NCBI RefSeq assembly: GCF_921293095.1
Contig: NC_060246.1
Span: 92,563,030 to 92,627,029, forward strand
Reading direction: 5' to 3'
Source of the DNA: Ischnura elegans
Taxonomy: Eukaryota; Arthropoda; Insecta; Odonata; Coenagrionidae
Length of the DNA stretch: 64,000 bases
The notes beneath the pieces are model-generated. The model saw only the letters and a program-made list of their open reading frames with translations, was not told the DNA's origin and searched no databases. Shown here piece after piece: positions 14,001 to 29,000 of this stretch. The translations under genes were made by a program, and so were the position numbers. Position 1 is the stretch's first letter. Each line of letters starts with the position of its first letter.

Positions 14001-17000
14001 AAATAATAAAAACATGAATAGTCAGTCTCATTACTCAGCACATTATAAACTAAATTTCAATCAAACTATAAAAGATGCCCAGCAACTTCACTGAAGGATG
14101 CAGTTCACCCTTTACACATTGAAAGGACCAGTGATTTGTAAAATCCCGGGCTGATGCGATGAATCCAAATCCAGAAAGATTATCCACATACCTCATGAAG
14201 AGTTTTGGTGTCATTCAGAAGGAACCAATCACAAGTGACCTGACCCAACAGATATGATGTATAAATAGGCAAAAAGCACGCATCAGCCCCATGGAAACCT
14301 GAAGAAGCCAACTGCAATTCCAACAAAACTGTTGTCCAAAAGAATATGGACCAATACCGTAGAGATGGGTCAAAAAGAACCGAACTACCAAAACGAACTG
14401 TTCACTGTAATGAACAGGTCATAAAATGAACAGTTCTCTAAAACTCCCTGTTCACTGTTCATGACTGCATTGCACAGGTCGGTTCAACAGTTATGCTCAC
14501 CAAGAGGTATTTTGAACTGCAGCTTACTCCATCAAGTACATGGTGGCTACAACAGATGGTGGGTAAGATGCAGACCATCCAAGGCCACCTAAGTGTGCCA
14601 TAGACAACCAAGCCCCTCCCCCTCTTTGTCTACCATTCCCCTCCATCCACGAAAAAGAACAGGATAGCTGCTGAATAGTTCGAATGCCCTAATGTTTTGA
14701 ACGGACATTCAAAATATTAGGTTCGTTTTAGCCGTTCTTTTTCTCAGGGTATTCATTTTGCGGAGGGTATTCTTTTCTCGGAGGGCATTCTATTTTCGCA
14801 GGGTATTCATTCCTCGGAGGGTATTCTTTTTTTGGAGGCTGTTCATTTCCTCTGGCTGTTCATTTGGGATATCCCATTCATTTTGATTTTATGTTCGTTT
14901 GAACACTTGCGTTTGATGAACAGGATGCGATGGTTCACGTTCGTGGTCAATTTACGGGTCGCTTATCTGTTCGTAATTTGTGCTATGATTCCAAGTTAAT
15001 TTAAACATTAGGTTAAAACTGTATTTTGATTAGTTATATTAATTCAAAAATCTATTTCAGCAAATGGAAAAGTGAAACATAAATTGTTTAACTATGTTAT
15101 ATCCACTATATATTTTGCTATTAAATTACTCGTAATGGAATTAAGTGTTAACTGGGTTAATCTGTATTTTACCCAGCGTTGCTTTAAGAGGTCTGAAATG
15201 ATGATTTTGGGAAACAAAAATTTGGCTTTAACTTTTCTCACATTACTTCTTTGTAGTGTAATTAGACATCGAAGGGGAAGGACTTGGTACTCTTTCGGAG
15301 AAAGTCTACGGAGGCATTTATCCATCATTTGCGAAGGGATGAAAACAATACGTTACCTAAGGCAATATTATTTAGTGACATTAGGTTTTTCACGTCGCGA
15401 CATTTTATGTATTTTATTGTGACCACTTAGCTTAATTGCACATAAATGCACCTAAAAGCATTAACTCTTTCTTTGCTTTCCATGTTAAATATTTAAATAC
15501 GTTACATAATTCCATGGGTGTAATATATTTTACCATTATTTTCATTCTACCAAAAGTACTAATTTAGCAATGAAACTGATTGTTTCTCACTGTCTTACGC
15601 ATGTTATTATTGGCAGCATGGCTCTCCCATTTCCCTGTCAACACCAAATTTTTCTTGGGAAGGCATTATTTTGATTGGAATACATACATAATTCTGTTAT
15701 TAGCACTTAACTCCAATCCTTTCCTCTGCTCATAATTGCCTTCATTGATTGCATAATAACCTATTGTATATTCCGCATGCACTTTCTCTCATCTCACTGA
15801 ATTGCCATGCAATGAAGACCCTAGTTAATAGTTTCATCGTCAGGGCTGATGATGAAACTAAATTTGAGTTTTAAAACATAGATAACCTTGACAGCTAAAA
15901 TCTAGGGGGAAACCTGAATAACCTTCCATAAATCTAAGCATGGCTATAATAACCTGGAAACTTATAACAAACTTAGAAAGTTATTACTTTTACAAAATAT
16001 TTTGCCCATTTTAAACATGTGACTGCTATATTTTTACACATCCTACTCCAGTACAGAGAGATGAACAATAAGAAATAAAATAAAGATTAGAACGATAGGT
16101 GAATATAGTACATGAGGCCTAATAATACAGAACAAATAAAGCAAAAATGGAACACAAAAGAAACTCATGGAAAACCATTTTTTTTTTTTTTTTGGCATCC
16201 GTGACAGTTTACAAAGATTGTCACACTTTCCAGCAATGACATTCATGAATAGCTAAACTTCTTGGCGAACTGAATTAAATATTAGGAAAATTTATATCTT
16301 GTAGAATGACATGCATCTGAAAGCACTGGACAAGAACGCAGCAGTTACACTAAATTGTAGCCCGGTTACCATTTCAAATACATAATGCCACTTCAAAATT
16401 CTTCTACTTTCAATGCACCTTCAGAGATTAGCTCGAGCATCATCACCTTTAACCAAAAGTAGATGCAAAAATAAGCAAGCCATTCTTGCGGCCTGAAACA
16501 AAACTCTCATAGATTACAGTCACTTGGAGTACTAGCACCACTATGGCTGAGAAGAAAGAAAGAGAGAGGAAAACAGCAGCATTGAGACCCAATCGTGAGA
16601 TATCTCTAGTGAGGTGATTATGTAACAAGGCAATCTCACCTTACGGCTGGCTGTGGGAGAGTGCTGTGGAGACGGGGGCAGGGATCGAGAGAGCAGGAGG
16701 AGAAGGGAGGGCGAGGAGGTGGAGTTGGAGGAGGGCGAATTGGGCGATGGGGAGAGGGTGAGAGCGGGCGTGGAGGGGGGAGAGGGCGCAGTGGGAGACG
16801 GCGATGCGTTGGCCATGGAAGACGCTCCACTACCTCCCTGAGCTCCTCCGGGGGCAAGGTTCTGGGCCGAGCCAGCTCTCCTTAGGCCACGACTTGCCTG
16901 GTGCGAGGCAGCAGCCGCAACAGATGCAAGCAGACCTCCCAAACCAGATCGGATTCTCTGGTCGACAGAATTTACATTTAATCACATTGCTTTAGCAATT

Positions 17001-20000
17001 AGGCATGACTAATTATTTAACTCCGAATTCTTTGACAAAATTATATTTTCCTAACCTTTGTCAATGTAACTTACTAATCATGCTCATCAGAGCTCACTTA
17101 ACTTGTACGTTTAACTAGTCTACAACTTCATTAATTCAAATGGCTTTCAGAGTTTCTGGCTCAACTATGTGGAATCTTAATTACATACCAATTATGATAA
17201 TACAGGAGCTTTGAAACCCATTGGATTCAATTAATTGATAATGACGAAATGATAAGTAGTCTAAAACTTCAGTTAGTTTTGATGATGATGAATGGATGGC
17301 ATACCAACTAGTGAGAAAAATAAAACCATGAGGAAAATGACCAACTTTAGCCACTAACCACATCAAGATTCCACACAGATTCCAAAAATTTTTATGAGTG
17401 AGGAATTCACAACTGAGGTTTCAATTTACAGTAACATGAAATCCTGTTTTGAATTTTCTAAAGGGATTAAGATTCATCTCATTAATTTGAGAAATATGTA
17501 ACACCAACTCAGTGACTTCCAAAATATGTATCATTCATGTATTCAATAAAGAGTTTTAGTTTCACTAGAGCTTGTCAACCCCTATAAAAGGAACACTGCC
17601 ACAAAACAACATTCTTCCTGTCCCAAGAAGTTTGGTAAATGGCTTGGCTGTACAAAGAAATCAAGTACTGAAATTCCCACAAGAAAAAATTAATGAGAAA
17701 ACTGCACAAAATGTTGATATATTAACACATTAGACAGAAATGCAGGCAGTCTTAACTGAATAAAAAAATATAGTTGATGCTAAAAGATTCCCTGATTAAG
17801 TTACCTGAGGGGTTGGTGTGTTAGATGTACGACCTGAGCCAGCTGCACTATTTCCAGTGCTGTCCCCATCAACTCCATACTCGTCCACATCAATTCCTTC
17901 CTCGACATCACCATCATCATCCTCATCCTCTTCAGAAGGTCCTTCCACTGTGGTGACTATTTCAGGTGTCTAATGGAATGCAGAAATTATTGTATAAACA
18001 AAAGATATGGAAATCTATGAAAGTGTAAAAACAAAGAAAGTAATAAGAAATTTTATTTCACTTGGAAAATTTGCAAATATTTTTCCCCCATTTTCGAGGC
18101 ACTTCTATACCTATTTCTTTCATTACATCATTCAAATATTTTTGAAATTACTGTTTTATCCATTCCGCATTGACAAAACCTCATCCCATCATGGTTCTTT
18201 TCAGCTTAAGGAATAAAATAAACTCCCAATTATCCATATACAGATTATCTGTGCTGCAGATTATCCAAGCAAGAGTTTCAAACTCCAACAATGTTTACAT
18301 CAATCTTTATTAAAAATAAAATTGGACATAACCAAACCAGTATTATCACATTTTAACACATTGATACACAAGACTTATTATTTCTAAAAGAATTCCCTTC
18401 ATAAAATGTAATTACAGTTGCAGATCAATAATCTGTACATCTAAATAATGAAATGATTTGAACAACGGAAGGTTTTCCAGAGTTTTCCAAATTTCCATTT
18501 TTTTTCAAATTGCATAGCTGATAGCGGCCTAGTGCTCACTCCTCCTGAATGCAGTCGTGCCTACAACATACTATCGACTGCTTTGCGAGCTCTTCTTCAC
18601 GACACAGGTCGGGACAAGCGATGTTTAGTTGGTTGAGAAAAAAAACTTATTGGCGGCCAAGCCATGTCGATGATAACACTTCGATTGAGTTTTTGGGATG
18701 AGGTAATGGGGCGACAACGAGAGCCCGTAGTTTAAATTTTGCTGCAACCAGGCTGCAACTTTATTCTCGGATAAAAAGAAAACAAGCGTTTTTCAGCTGT
18801 TTGAAATTTAAAAAGTAGCAAAATGATCAAAAATCCTTATAATCGTGAAAAAAATTGAAAGAAAAAGTTAAAAACATTAAAATTCGCATAAAAATTGAGA
18901 AGGTGCCAAACTTTGCAAAATTTCAAATTCACGAAAATCAAGAAGCCCTATCAATCAGGAATGAGTCTGGTCCCAAGAATCCTGGTTTGTGGATCTTCTA
19001 CTCTATCAGTGACTATATCCATGTGGTTGTACATCAAACAATGTCATAAGTTTCTATTACAGTAAAACCTCTACCTTATGAACTCCAGCTAAACGAAAAA
19101 CTCCATTGAACAAACTAATGCTTTTGGTAATGCCAACTACCCATGTAAATGTATTTGTGAAATACCCCAATGAAAGAATTCCTCTTCTTCTAAAACTCCC
19201 AATTAACGAAATGAAATATTAGCCCGACCAAGTAATATTCACCTCTCAATAACTAATATTTCCAGTTAAATTTTTATTTTCACATAACCACTGTCAAGAT
19301 GTAAATTGATATTTATGAGCTCTATTTATGTTTTAATGAAACCATATAAACATAATCCATTGGTAATGGATAGATAACTCACTAGCATTGATGACACCCT
19401 TTGACCTCCCCAAGGACATCGGCTCACAGATTTGCATTTTGCTACACACTTTTTGTGGCAAGCCATGGAACAGCGGCGACACCTATCAGCATCTTTCAGC
19501 CATATCTAAAAAAATGAATCATTACAAGAATACAACTGAAGCATCTTACATGAACTCAACATGCAAGCACAAAAGACTAGATATGAAGAACAATATCTTT
19601 TATGAATTTGGTAGAAAACAAACTTAAAAAATATATTAGAATTAATACAAGATCACAAAATGCTATATATTTAATAAATGGACTAGGGAAAACCCTGGCA
19701 AGGAATGAAAAATGTCCTTCCACTCACCATTTTCGAAAAAGTAACCACAACAACAAAAAAGTCATTTATTCACCAAACTTTGCACTTATGAGACAAAATG
19801 ATAAAACTAGAGGTCTGCCATCATCCATAAAAACTTCAGAGTGACATTATCAAAATAAGACTTACATTTCACTGTTTCAAATGGTTAAGCAGTTATACAA
19901 GGTTTGAAGAAAAACTTCATATAGTTTCTTTGAAATCAAGTAACCTTTTAGAATGGATACCTATACTTAATTATGTGAACATGGGTACCTGCATGCAACG

Positions 20001-23000
20001 AAAGGAATTCAGAAAACATTTGATTTTTTCTAATGAAGTGTGTATAATAGAATGACATATAATAATCATAAAATAAGTTCATTGTTTTGTATCTTGTAAA
20101 AAACAAACTCAACCAAAAAAATCCCTTCTCACAGGTGGAGTTGATAATTATTGTCCAAACAACCATGAGATTATCAAATATTTCTTTAATATTAATATTT
20201 ATAATACGTATTTATTGACTAATTGGGTATCTCAAATCATGGTAATTTTTCTTACCTTCTTTCCACAAAAATCACACAATGTAGCCCGATGAAATTGAGT
20301 TCGTACGAAATCATGTTCAAGACCATCTCCAGGAGACTCATCCATCAAAGGCTTATTATCTTTGGTCAATTTTTCTCCTGATTCATCGTCTTCAACATCT
20401 GCACCTGCATCTTTATTTAACTGCATACTTTCTGCCCCTGACACGTCCTTATCTTGTTTAGACCTCCAGCCACGTTTTGCAAATGACTTCACAGACTGCA
20501 CTGATTGAGGACCACTCTGAGATTTGCTTTCAGTAGTCAGTGACACAGTAAGAAGAATGTCTCCAAAACAAAGGTTGGGATCGAAACCAGAATGAGATGT
20601 CCAGTCACTATACCTTCAATTAGAGCATTCAAATGATTAGGAATTTAAGAAGGGGTAGAATATAAAAAAAAATAAATCAGCATCAGGTATTAGGTACATG
20701 CAAACAAAATTACAGGCTATTAAAACAAAAATTTTAGTATTTCAGTCCAAAAAAGGACAATTATATGCAATGGTAGTAAAGTCACACCCGAATTGTTAAG
20801 TAAGCTTGGTGCAAGGTATATTGCATTCTCAGACACCGCTAGTGTCTTAGAAAATTTTCAGTCAATGACTGCAGTGGCAATGACACGTTTGGCAAAATGA
20901 AAATACATGAGAATCCAGTTTTTCAACAGCCAGATTTTAAGCTTCCCCACTTTTTGCAACATTCCCCATTTTGGCATTACAGCTCCATCAAGTATGACCC
21001 ATTACCCCACACTTTTACAGCATTTGATAGAATTGCTCTTTCATGCTATAAAAAAAATGTAAGGTCCATAAAAGAATGCAAAAGAGGGTTATACCATCTT
21101 TGCATGTCCACATTGTGGATAATTGTACTAAAGACATCTGATAGTAATATGAAGGCTACTGTTGTTGATTACATCGTAATTTTCAGAATTTCAGTATCAT
21201 TGTGTTACATTTTTCAGGGAACACATGAATGAGGAATTTGGTTAGAGGATTTTCTACAGCATTTTGGTCCAAAATCATGCATAGAAATACTAATAGGAAC
21301 ATACTTCACTCCAACAGGTGAAAATGGGTCTGGTGGTTGGAGGCTCCAGCATCGTAAATGCCGATCCAACTCTCCCATTTCTTCAATGTCATCAAGACCA
21401 AGAAGGCTTTGAATAGGGATACAAAGGTGAGCTAAAAGGACTTTGGCTTTATCACCATCCTCACAAACAATAAATGATGAATCAACCCCTTTGCCACCTG
21501 CATTATAATAATATAAAGGAAATATGTGTCATTAGTGACAGAGGTACACTGATGGTAAATAAGAAATTTATGTTGGGAACCAACGATAAAATTGAGCATT
21601 TAATGTTCTTAACATTCAATAACACAGTGAAAACTATAACAATACATAAAATAACAAAAATTTGTGTTTGTTACATACACTCCCATGAGAATCAAACAGA
21701 TAAAAATTCATGTTGAACCATTAAGAAATACTTTGTACACTTCTACAGGAATTATTTTACATAACGACCATGGTTTTCTCAATCAACATTGCCAGGACAT
21801 CTCTTCAATGAAACCATGATCATGAAATAAAATAATCCAGAGGAATTGTACAAAGTTTTTCTCGTAAGTTCAACATGAATTACAGATTCCTCAAAGTTAC
21901 ACCTGTTTGAGATAAAAAATTTACACCATCCTGTTTGAGATAAAAAATTTACTTGGCTTATACTCCTTGGTACTTTTCAAGACAGTCTTCGCACCCCTTC
22001 GTACTTTTCAAGATAGTAGTCTTGTTATATTGTTAATTTCAGCCCTAAACCACATTACAAAAAATAAACAAGACTGAAAAGCCAACACCGTATCATTTAG
22101 TATGTAATCATCATAAAGTTTAGAAATTCTGGGTCAAAGTATTGAAACTGCGCTAGACAGAAGAATTTAGGTAAGAACATTTGAGAGGAGAACCTATTCA
22201 TGTCCACAAGTCATGTGCAAGGACCAAAATTTCAACCCATGGTGAGTTTTTCTATAACTCGTGAGTTTCAGGTGGAATATCATTTACAATTTTATATGCT
22301 ACATTATTGGCAAAAATTACATCAATTAATTTGATTTAATTCCTTCTTATGATTTGATTTAACTTCATGATTATCATCAATGTAACATATAAAACTAACT
22401 TATGGCTTAACTCAAATTCAGTCATCAGTTAGTTTTATCTTTACGTCAAATAAAAGGTAATTTATTCAGAGAAAAGTAGCAGCTGAATAATAATATTAAA
22501 AATTATCACCAGTCATATATATTCACAGACATATAAATATCTTATAACACATTTACGTGGAGTTCTTTAACAACCCCTGCCTTCATTCATTAACTTGCGT
22601 TTAGAAAACGTGGTTTGACTCAAGGTTTCTTCTTCAACTCGACTTCACGTTCAAGTTGCTTGCACAGCTCACAGTCACATAGGAATTTGATACAGAAAAA
22701 ATTCTCAAGGACAAGATCTTCAGCAGATTATGGCATGAGAGAAATAGGAATGTCAGGGAAGTGAAAGGGAAAATATTCATAAAACACCATAAGGAGTTAA
22801 GACAAGAGAAAAAGCAGAATATTTAACTCCCAGAATCAATCACTCGTGATTCATTTAAACACATTGGGCACAGAAACACAATAGCAGCATAAATCAAAAT
22901 ATAAAAATAAAAACACTATGTATCACGAACACAATATAATATCGCATAGCACACAATTTGCTGATACTGAAATGCATGACAAAATTATTACCACGTTAAA

Positions 23001-26000
23001 GTTGATATTAGATTAATGGTATTGAAAATTCACTGAGCATAAGGAAAACATTTTCTAGAGCACATAATATAAGTTCACATAAGTGCAAAAATATAATTGG
23101 CACTTCTGTGAACAGCAGCACTGGAACACTCACAGCACACTTTGGAACATGGCAGTTACAATTGAAGTTTTTCAAGTTTTTGAAGGAGATTGAAATTGGG
23201 GAGTTTCAACCTTATGCTTGAGACATTCACGGTTTACTTGAGACCATTGAGAACTATTGAGAAAAATGCAACCATTGAGACTAATACCTACCGGCAGATA
23301 AAGAGGATGATGAAGATGAAGATGACATTGAAGAGCTGGAAGGAGGATCACTAGACCGACGTCTCTGACGAAGAATTCCACCGCCAGATGTCACAACATT
23401 TCCACTAGGTTTAACGATTTCTGAACCATCATTAGGAGTTCCAGCATCTTCTGTCTTCTTCTCTCCAGAAGCTGGAGGCAAACCCCAAACATTTATGTTC
23501 AGAAACCTATGGCGATCGTGAACTTGGAATGTAAACGCTTCACCCACTGGTATCACCTGAAAATATAAAAAAATTAACATAAAAAGTACAAACAAAATTT
23601 AGGTATGAAATATATCCTTTCAAATAGCACAAGAGTGGGTGGAAGATGAATAAGGGGAACCACACATATCCCAAAACTGTTTTCAGATAATTATGAAGAC
23701 TAATGCCTTGAATTAATTCACATATGGAAAATTTTTGCCTTCAAATTACTCAGTTCTAAGACTTATCAGGACATGGCAATTTTCACAGATTTTGTTACTC
23801 CTCAGAGGACAAAAGCTCTTAAAAACACACAGAATCAATTGAGGTAGTAGCACTTCATTAAAGTTCCTTATACGATTTAATTAGTATAAAACATTTTTTT
23901 CCATTATTGGTATTTTACAAATGGTATCACAAAATATATGAATACAGTGGAACTTGGTTAGTACGTTCCTCCTTAGTATGGCGATTTCTCTCAGTCCCTG
24001 TACCATCCTAACAAAATACAGGTAAAAGTATTTGGTTAGTACGTTAGAAAAAGTTGTGCTTTCCTGGTTAGTACGATCAATTGCTTGCCGTGGCACAACC
24101 CGCAATTCGTTGTAAACCTCCAAATTCATGCTTTAATTTTTTTATTATTATCAGCCAATAAGATTTTTACATTCATTCCACATCTCTCTTTCTACGATTG
24201 TGATTTATCCAAATGCATTTCTCAATTCTTGTGACGTGATGAATAATAAAATGCGGCCATTTTTTGGGAATGTTTGGGACTATGCAAAATTGCAGCCAAT
24301 GAGAAGCCCCAATTTTCCACACCCCGAGCTCCTCACCTTCTGTTGCCTTTGGAGTACCCGGAGTACCACACCCTGCACAAATTTCGCTAGTGGGCAGTTT
24401 TTGCTAATGCACGAGTAATCATAGCGAGGGCAGTTAATTGAAATATCAGATCACACAATAGAAGAAGCAGAAATTACTCCTTTTCCCCTAGAAGAGTGGC
24501 GTCAGATTGCTGAAGAGGTGAATTTCAAAGAGTATTGTGAGTGTGATGATGATCTCACTGCTTGCCAAACCATGTCAATCAATGAAATTCACGAACAGGA
24601 GTCGAAAGAAAATGAAGATGATGCTGAGGAAGGAAATGAGTCTTATCCAATACTCACTTTATCTAAAGCAGTCAAGGCTATAAAGTACGTGCGTCATTAC
24701 TTGACTCCTGTTGCGGGAGCAGACAATGCTCAGGATCTCCTCGTAAAGCTTAGCATAAAAATACTTGATCTTGGTACAAGAAATAGAAAGCAGACGACAT
24801 TAGACATATTTTTTAAGTAAATTTCAACTGTATAATATAAAAATCTTCTTGTAATGATGTTGTAATCTAATAATCTTGTGTGTTATTAATCGATATCGAT
24901 CAATATAACAATCGATTTGGTTACATTCCAGAAGCGAATGTGTACTAGTGATGGGCAGATTCGATCGTTTTAGTGATTCAATCATTTTGACTTGAGTGAC
25001 ATGAATGATTTAATCAATTGATTTAATCATTATGATCGAAAAGACTCAAATGAATCAAGATCGAAAAGATTCAAAGGAATCAAGATCGAAAAGACTTGAA
25101 GGAATAAAGATTGAAAGACTCAATCAGTGGATGTAATAAATCACTTTGAATAATAAAATAAATACTGCCGCATCTGCGAAGAGCATTGGTAACGCTGATT
25201 GCTATCCATATTATCATTTCATATACTATTTTGATTGTGATTTCCAAAAAACAGATAGTCAGCATACTCTGATATTTATATAATTTTACACCAAGGAAAA
25301 TAATGCAGAGGTAAATTTATAAAATATAGTCAGCGCATATTGACGTTATCATCTCAGTCAATGCTTCATTGCTTCTCCGGAGAAATTGTGGCAGAAAGTT
25401 TACGATGAATCACAGTTGATTTTTTGAGGATTTCTGACAGGCATTTATGTATAGTAATCAAAAGAACCTAGGCCGTACCCTAATGAAAATGCCATATTCC
25501 TTAGTAATTTGACAATGGGAAATCAAAGATTTTCCTACAGGGAATTTTTTTCCGACTGCCAAATTCGTAAAATTACAGGCCATTTTCAATAGGGCATCTA
25601 TCGCAATTCTGAAAGGAGGGGACAGCAGGAGAATATTGTTAAGAAGAAGAAGTTGCGACTGTTAACTTTTTATTGTGCAGTTTATAAAATTACCCTGTTG
25701 CAAACAAGTCATCTTAAATTTTTCTTTTATGTGTAGTGTTGTTATTAATACTAATAGCTGCTGGAAAACATATAAGCAAAATATTACACAAGTATTCAGT
25801 TCTTTATAACATACTATTTAATTTTCTCACAACTATTTCTGCCCTGACGAAAAGGTATCAAGCATCAATAGTTCCAAATTTTGAAATAAAACGGAAACCA
25901 GGATGATTGATATGAAACCGGGAGTCTGAGAGATTGATGATCGACTTGTTAAACGAAATGAATCATGAGTAATTTGATTCACCTAGTGATTCAATCTTTT

Positions 26001-29000
26001 TTATCAAATTGTTCATGATCTACCCATCACTTATGTTTACGGCTGCTGCCGTAATTTAAGGTCAATGTATTTTGGCCCAATTTTTATGATGTTTATAAAC
26101 AACCAATTGACATACTCATGGTTGTCGTTTTATTCTTCGAATACGCTGTGAGAAAGAAGAAATGCCACTAAGCTTTACTTATCCTCTTTCTATAAATATA
26201 TTTATGGATAAATCACGGGAGATCGACACCGTTTTCATGTAATTGTCATAGGGAATTCTATGAAACATTGTGGTTTTTATTCACATGGTATTGTTTTTAA
26301 TGTAGTGCTCATTTTCTTGATTTTTAATGTGGAAAGAGTTCAGGAAGGCGATCCTACGAGAACTACCGATAGTAATTGTAACTATGACGACTTTTCCACA
26401 TATTTCAATTACCCAACTGCTATTATTTACTTTCCTCATTAACACATTTTCCTGGTTAGTACGTTCATTTTTTGTGGTCCCTTCAGAAACGTACTAAACA
26501 AGTACTAATCATGAATACACCAAACTTGACAACCAAAGTTTCGTGCTTTAATGCCAAAAATATTTTCCCTAACTCATAAATTAATATTACCATTAAATGG
26601 AAATGCATCATAAGAACTAGATCAAATGCATAATTCTAAAGACCTCTATTATGTATTAACATAGCTTTTTCAATCCAAATAATGGGTACATCACCATAAA
26701 ATCAACAATTATTTCCCAGGTTCCTACAGAAGACCCTTCCTCTTACCTCATCAGGATTGAGTTCTCTAGTTGATTTCATTTGGAGTATTGAGCCTCTGGA
26801 TTTCCTATCTTCTGATGGCAACCTGCTTCCACTAACATCAGTTTCCTCATCAAGTTTGGTCCCCCTTGACTTCGGTAAACTAGAACTACGATTCCTCCTC
26901 ATACCAACGGATGGTTCTTCAAGTGTCGTTGAAGCTCTTTTTCCCATTGAAGGAGCACCTTCTTAATGTTACATCACAAAATGAAAAAGAAGAAATATAA
27001 TATAAATTTAAATGCTGGGGAATGCTCTAAAATTATTTTTTAATCATAAATAAATTTTTATTAATGTTTCATGAAATTTTTGCAATTATATATGTAATAA
27101 CTGTCATCTGGACAGAATATGGATTAGGAGAGATTTTGTAAGAAATGCATTTTTTGTGTACAAGCATAATTTTCCACTGTGCATTTTCATTTAATTTTAA
27201 AATTAAACTAAATTAAATTTAAACATTAAAATTTCAATGGGCATTCTATTTATTCAAGAGAATCCTGTAATTAACTTTGTTACATTAACAGAACCAATTA
27301 TCTTGGCATAAAGGGATATTTGAAGTTAATATGTATGTTTAGCTGATTACATTGAAGTCAAACATTATAATTTCAGTAAATTTTAATTATTTGGATGACT
27401 GTGGTTACAATCTATTCAGATATTTGTCAGCTACTTAATGCAGATAAAAAATGTATCCATAGTTAAAAAACTAAATATAAAGAAGTTTTTCCCCTCATCA
27501 TTATTTTTACAATAACCACTCAAGATAAGTTTGAGATGAAAGATTGAAAGAATTTTAGGTATTTCAAACAATACAAGAGAATTTGGTTTGTATTTCAGGA
27601 AATTTATAATTCATTACCCACCTTATTTTTACTTTAATTTAAACAAAACACTGTGGACAAAACAATAAAAAAGTAATGCTTACATAATGTCAAAATATTC
27701 ATGAATGTCAAGGAATTTTCAGTCAGGATTCAAGTGAAATTTTATTCTTTGTATTTCATGCACAACTACGATAGTAAAATTTTTCTACATACCCTTCAAT
27801 CTTCATGTAAACATACCTGGAATTATTGAAGACACATTACCACTTCCATCACTATCAGAGCAAAGTTGAGACATGATCACAGTGGGGCCAATGGTCGAGG
27901 AAATAGCACTATCAACCTTGCCACGTTTGGGTGCAGGAGATGACGGCAGAGAAGTTGACATTGGCATTGTAGAGGTTAGTGGTACTGATGATAACAAGTC
28001 AGGATCTCGATCTACAGGCTACACCAAAGAAGACACCTCACATAAGCACGATATGTTTAACCAAATAAATTATTTACCAGATATAAAACATACAGGAAAT
28101 GATTTTCTACCTAGGTATCAATCATGAAAATAATAAAATTGGAGAAATTTTTCCTACAACTCTTCAAGGGCATGGCCAACCTTCTGGCAGTAATTTAAAA
28201 ACAGATGGCTACCGGAATCTAGGAGTTCAGCTCAACCATTTAAATTGCTACAACAGAATAAATTATAACAATGATCGATGAAAATGGTAGGATCCAATAT
28301 TTTAAAGCAATGAAACTACAAAAATAAAATAGTTTCACTGAAAATCTTACAGATGAATGGTTAACGTGAACTTATCTTTTTTAAAAACTTCACTTTAAAA
28401 ACAAAATAACCACTCAATTTTTCTGCACCACCGAGTGTATGGATGCAAATATTAGCTTTTTGCACATATGTTCAAAAATATATAGAATCTATACACATAA
28501 ATTAGAGTGCCACTTACATAAGTACGAATCTACATAATTCTGCACACCTAAATTTCACTTGTATGTAGTCGAATTGCATACAGTAAGAACTTGACATACG
28601 ATGACGACATGCTCCGAGACCTTGTTTGTAAGCTGAATTTGTTCGTAAGTTGAAAAATCTACGCAAGGCAATTAAAAGTGTAGTTATCCTGCTTAATGCA
28701 ACACTGCATTACAATTTTGCCTTAACTCTCGATAAGGACTAACAGATCTTGCTGTGCGGCTGGAGCTGAAAAAAATGTCGCTCCCTGCGATGAGGAAAAA
28801 CATTTGAAATGCTGAAAACTTCCTAACTTCACAACGATTTAACTGATACATCATTTAGACTGTGTCCAGAAAGCGAGTTTCTCTACGCCACAACACGTTG
28901 CATCGCCCAACCTCAAAATTTGATATTTCAGGCATGCTTCAATTTTTTTTAACGTTCGTGCCTCTTAAAGTTTGTAAGTCGAATGCTCATATGTAGAGGT

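Larger units (their letters stand above)
19506..23291. other. PDZD8 introns 14, 13 and 12, around exons 14 and 13
   Basis: A+T-rich intron sequence (19506-20255, 20614-21304, 21498-23291). The only structure seen is a short tandem duplication at 21899-21951 and a nearby repeat of TACTTTTCAAGA (about 21970 and 22000). No transposon ends or exons recognised. Confidence 0.6.
23945..26520 (+). mobile_element. Tigger/pogo-like element with C-terminal transposase remnant and nested insertion
   Basis: The left end CAGTGGAACTTGGTTAGTAC follows TA (23943-23944). The right side, near 26450-26520, carries inverted versions (GGTTAGTACGTTC and ACTAAACAAGTACTAATCA), though its last bases have decayed. Plus-strand coding relic at 24425-24820. 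A hAT-like element is inserted at 24946-26032. It sits in PDZD8 intron 11 between exons 12 and 11. Confidence 0.75.

Noticed and set aside
15072-15422. 116-codon plus-strand frame
   Set aside because: No recognisable domain, no splice context, A+T-rich hydrophobic composition; also open antisense. Kept as unassigned intron sequence.
16653-16885. Two plus-strand Gly/Arg/Glu-rich frames
   Set aside because: Antisense of the GC-rich exon 17; low complexity leaves all frames open.
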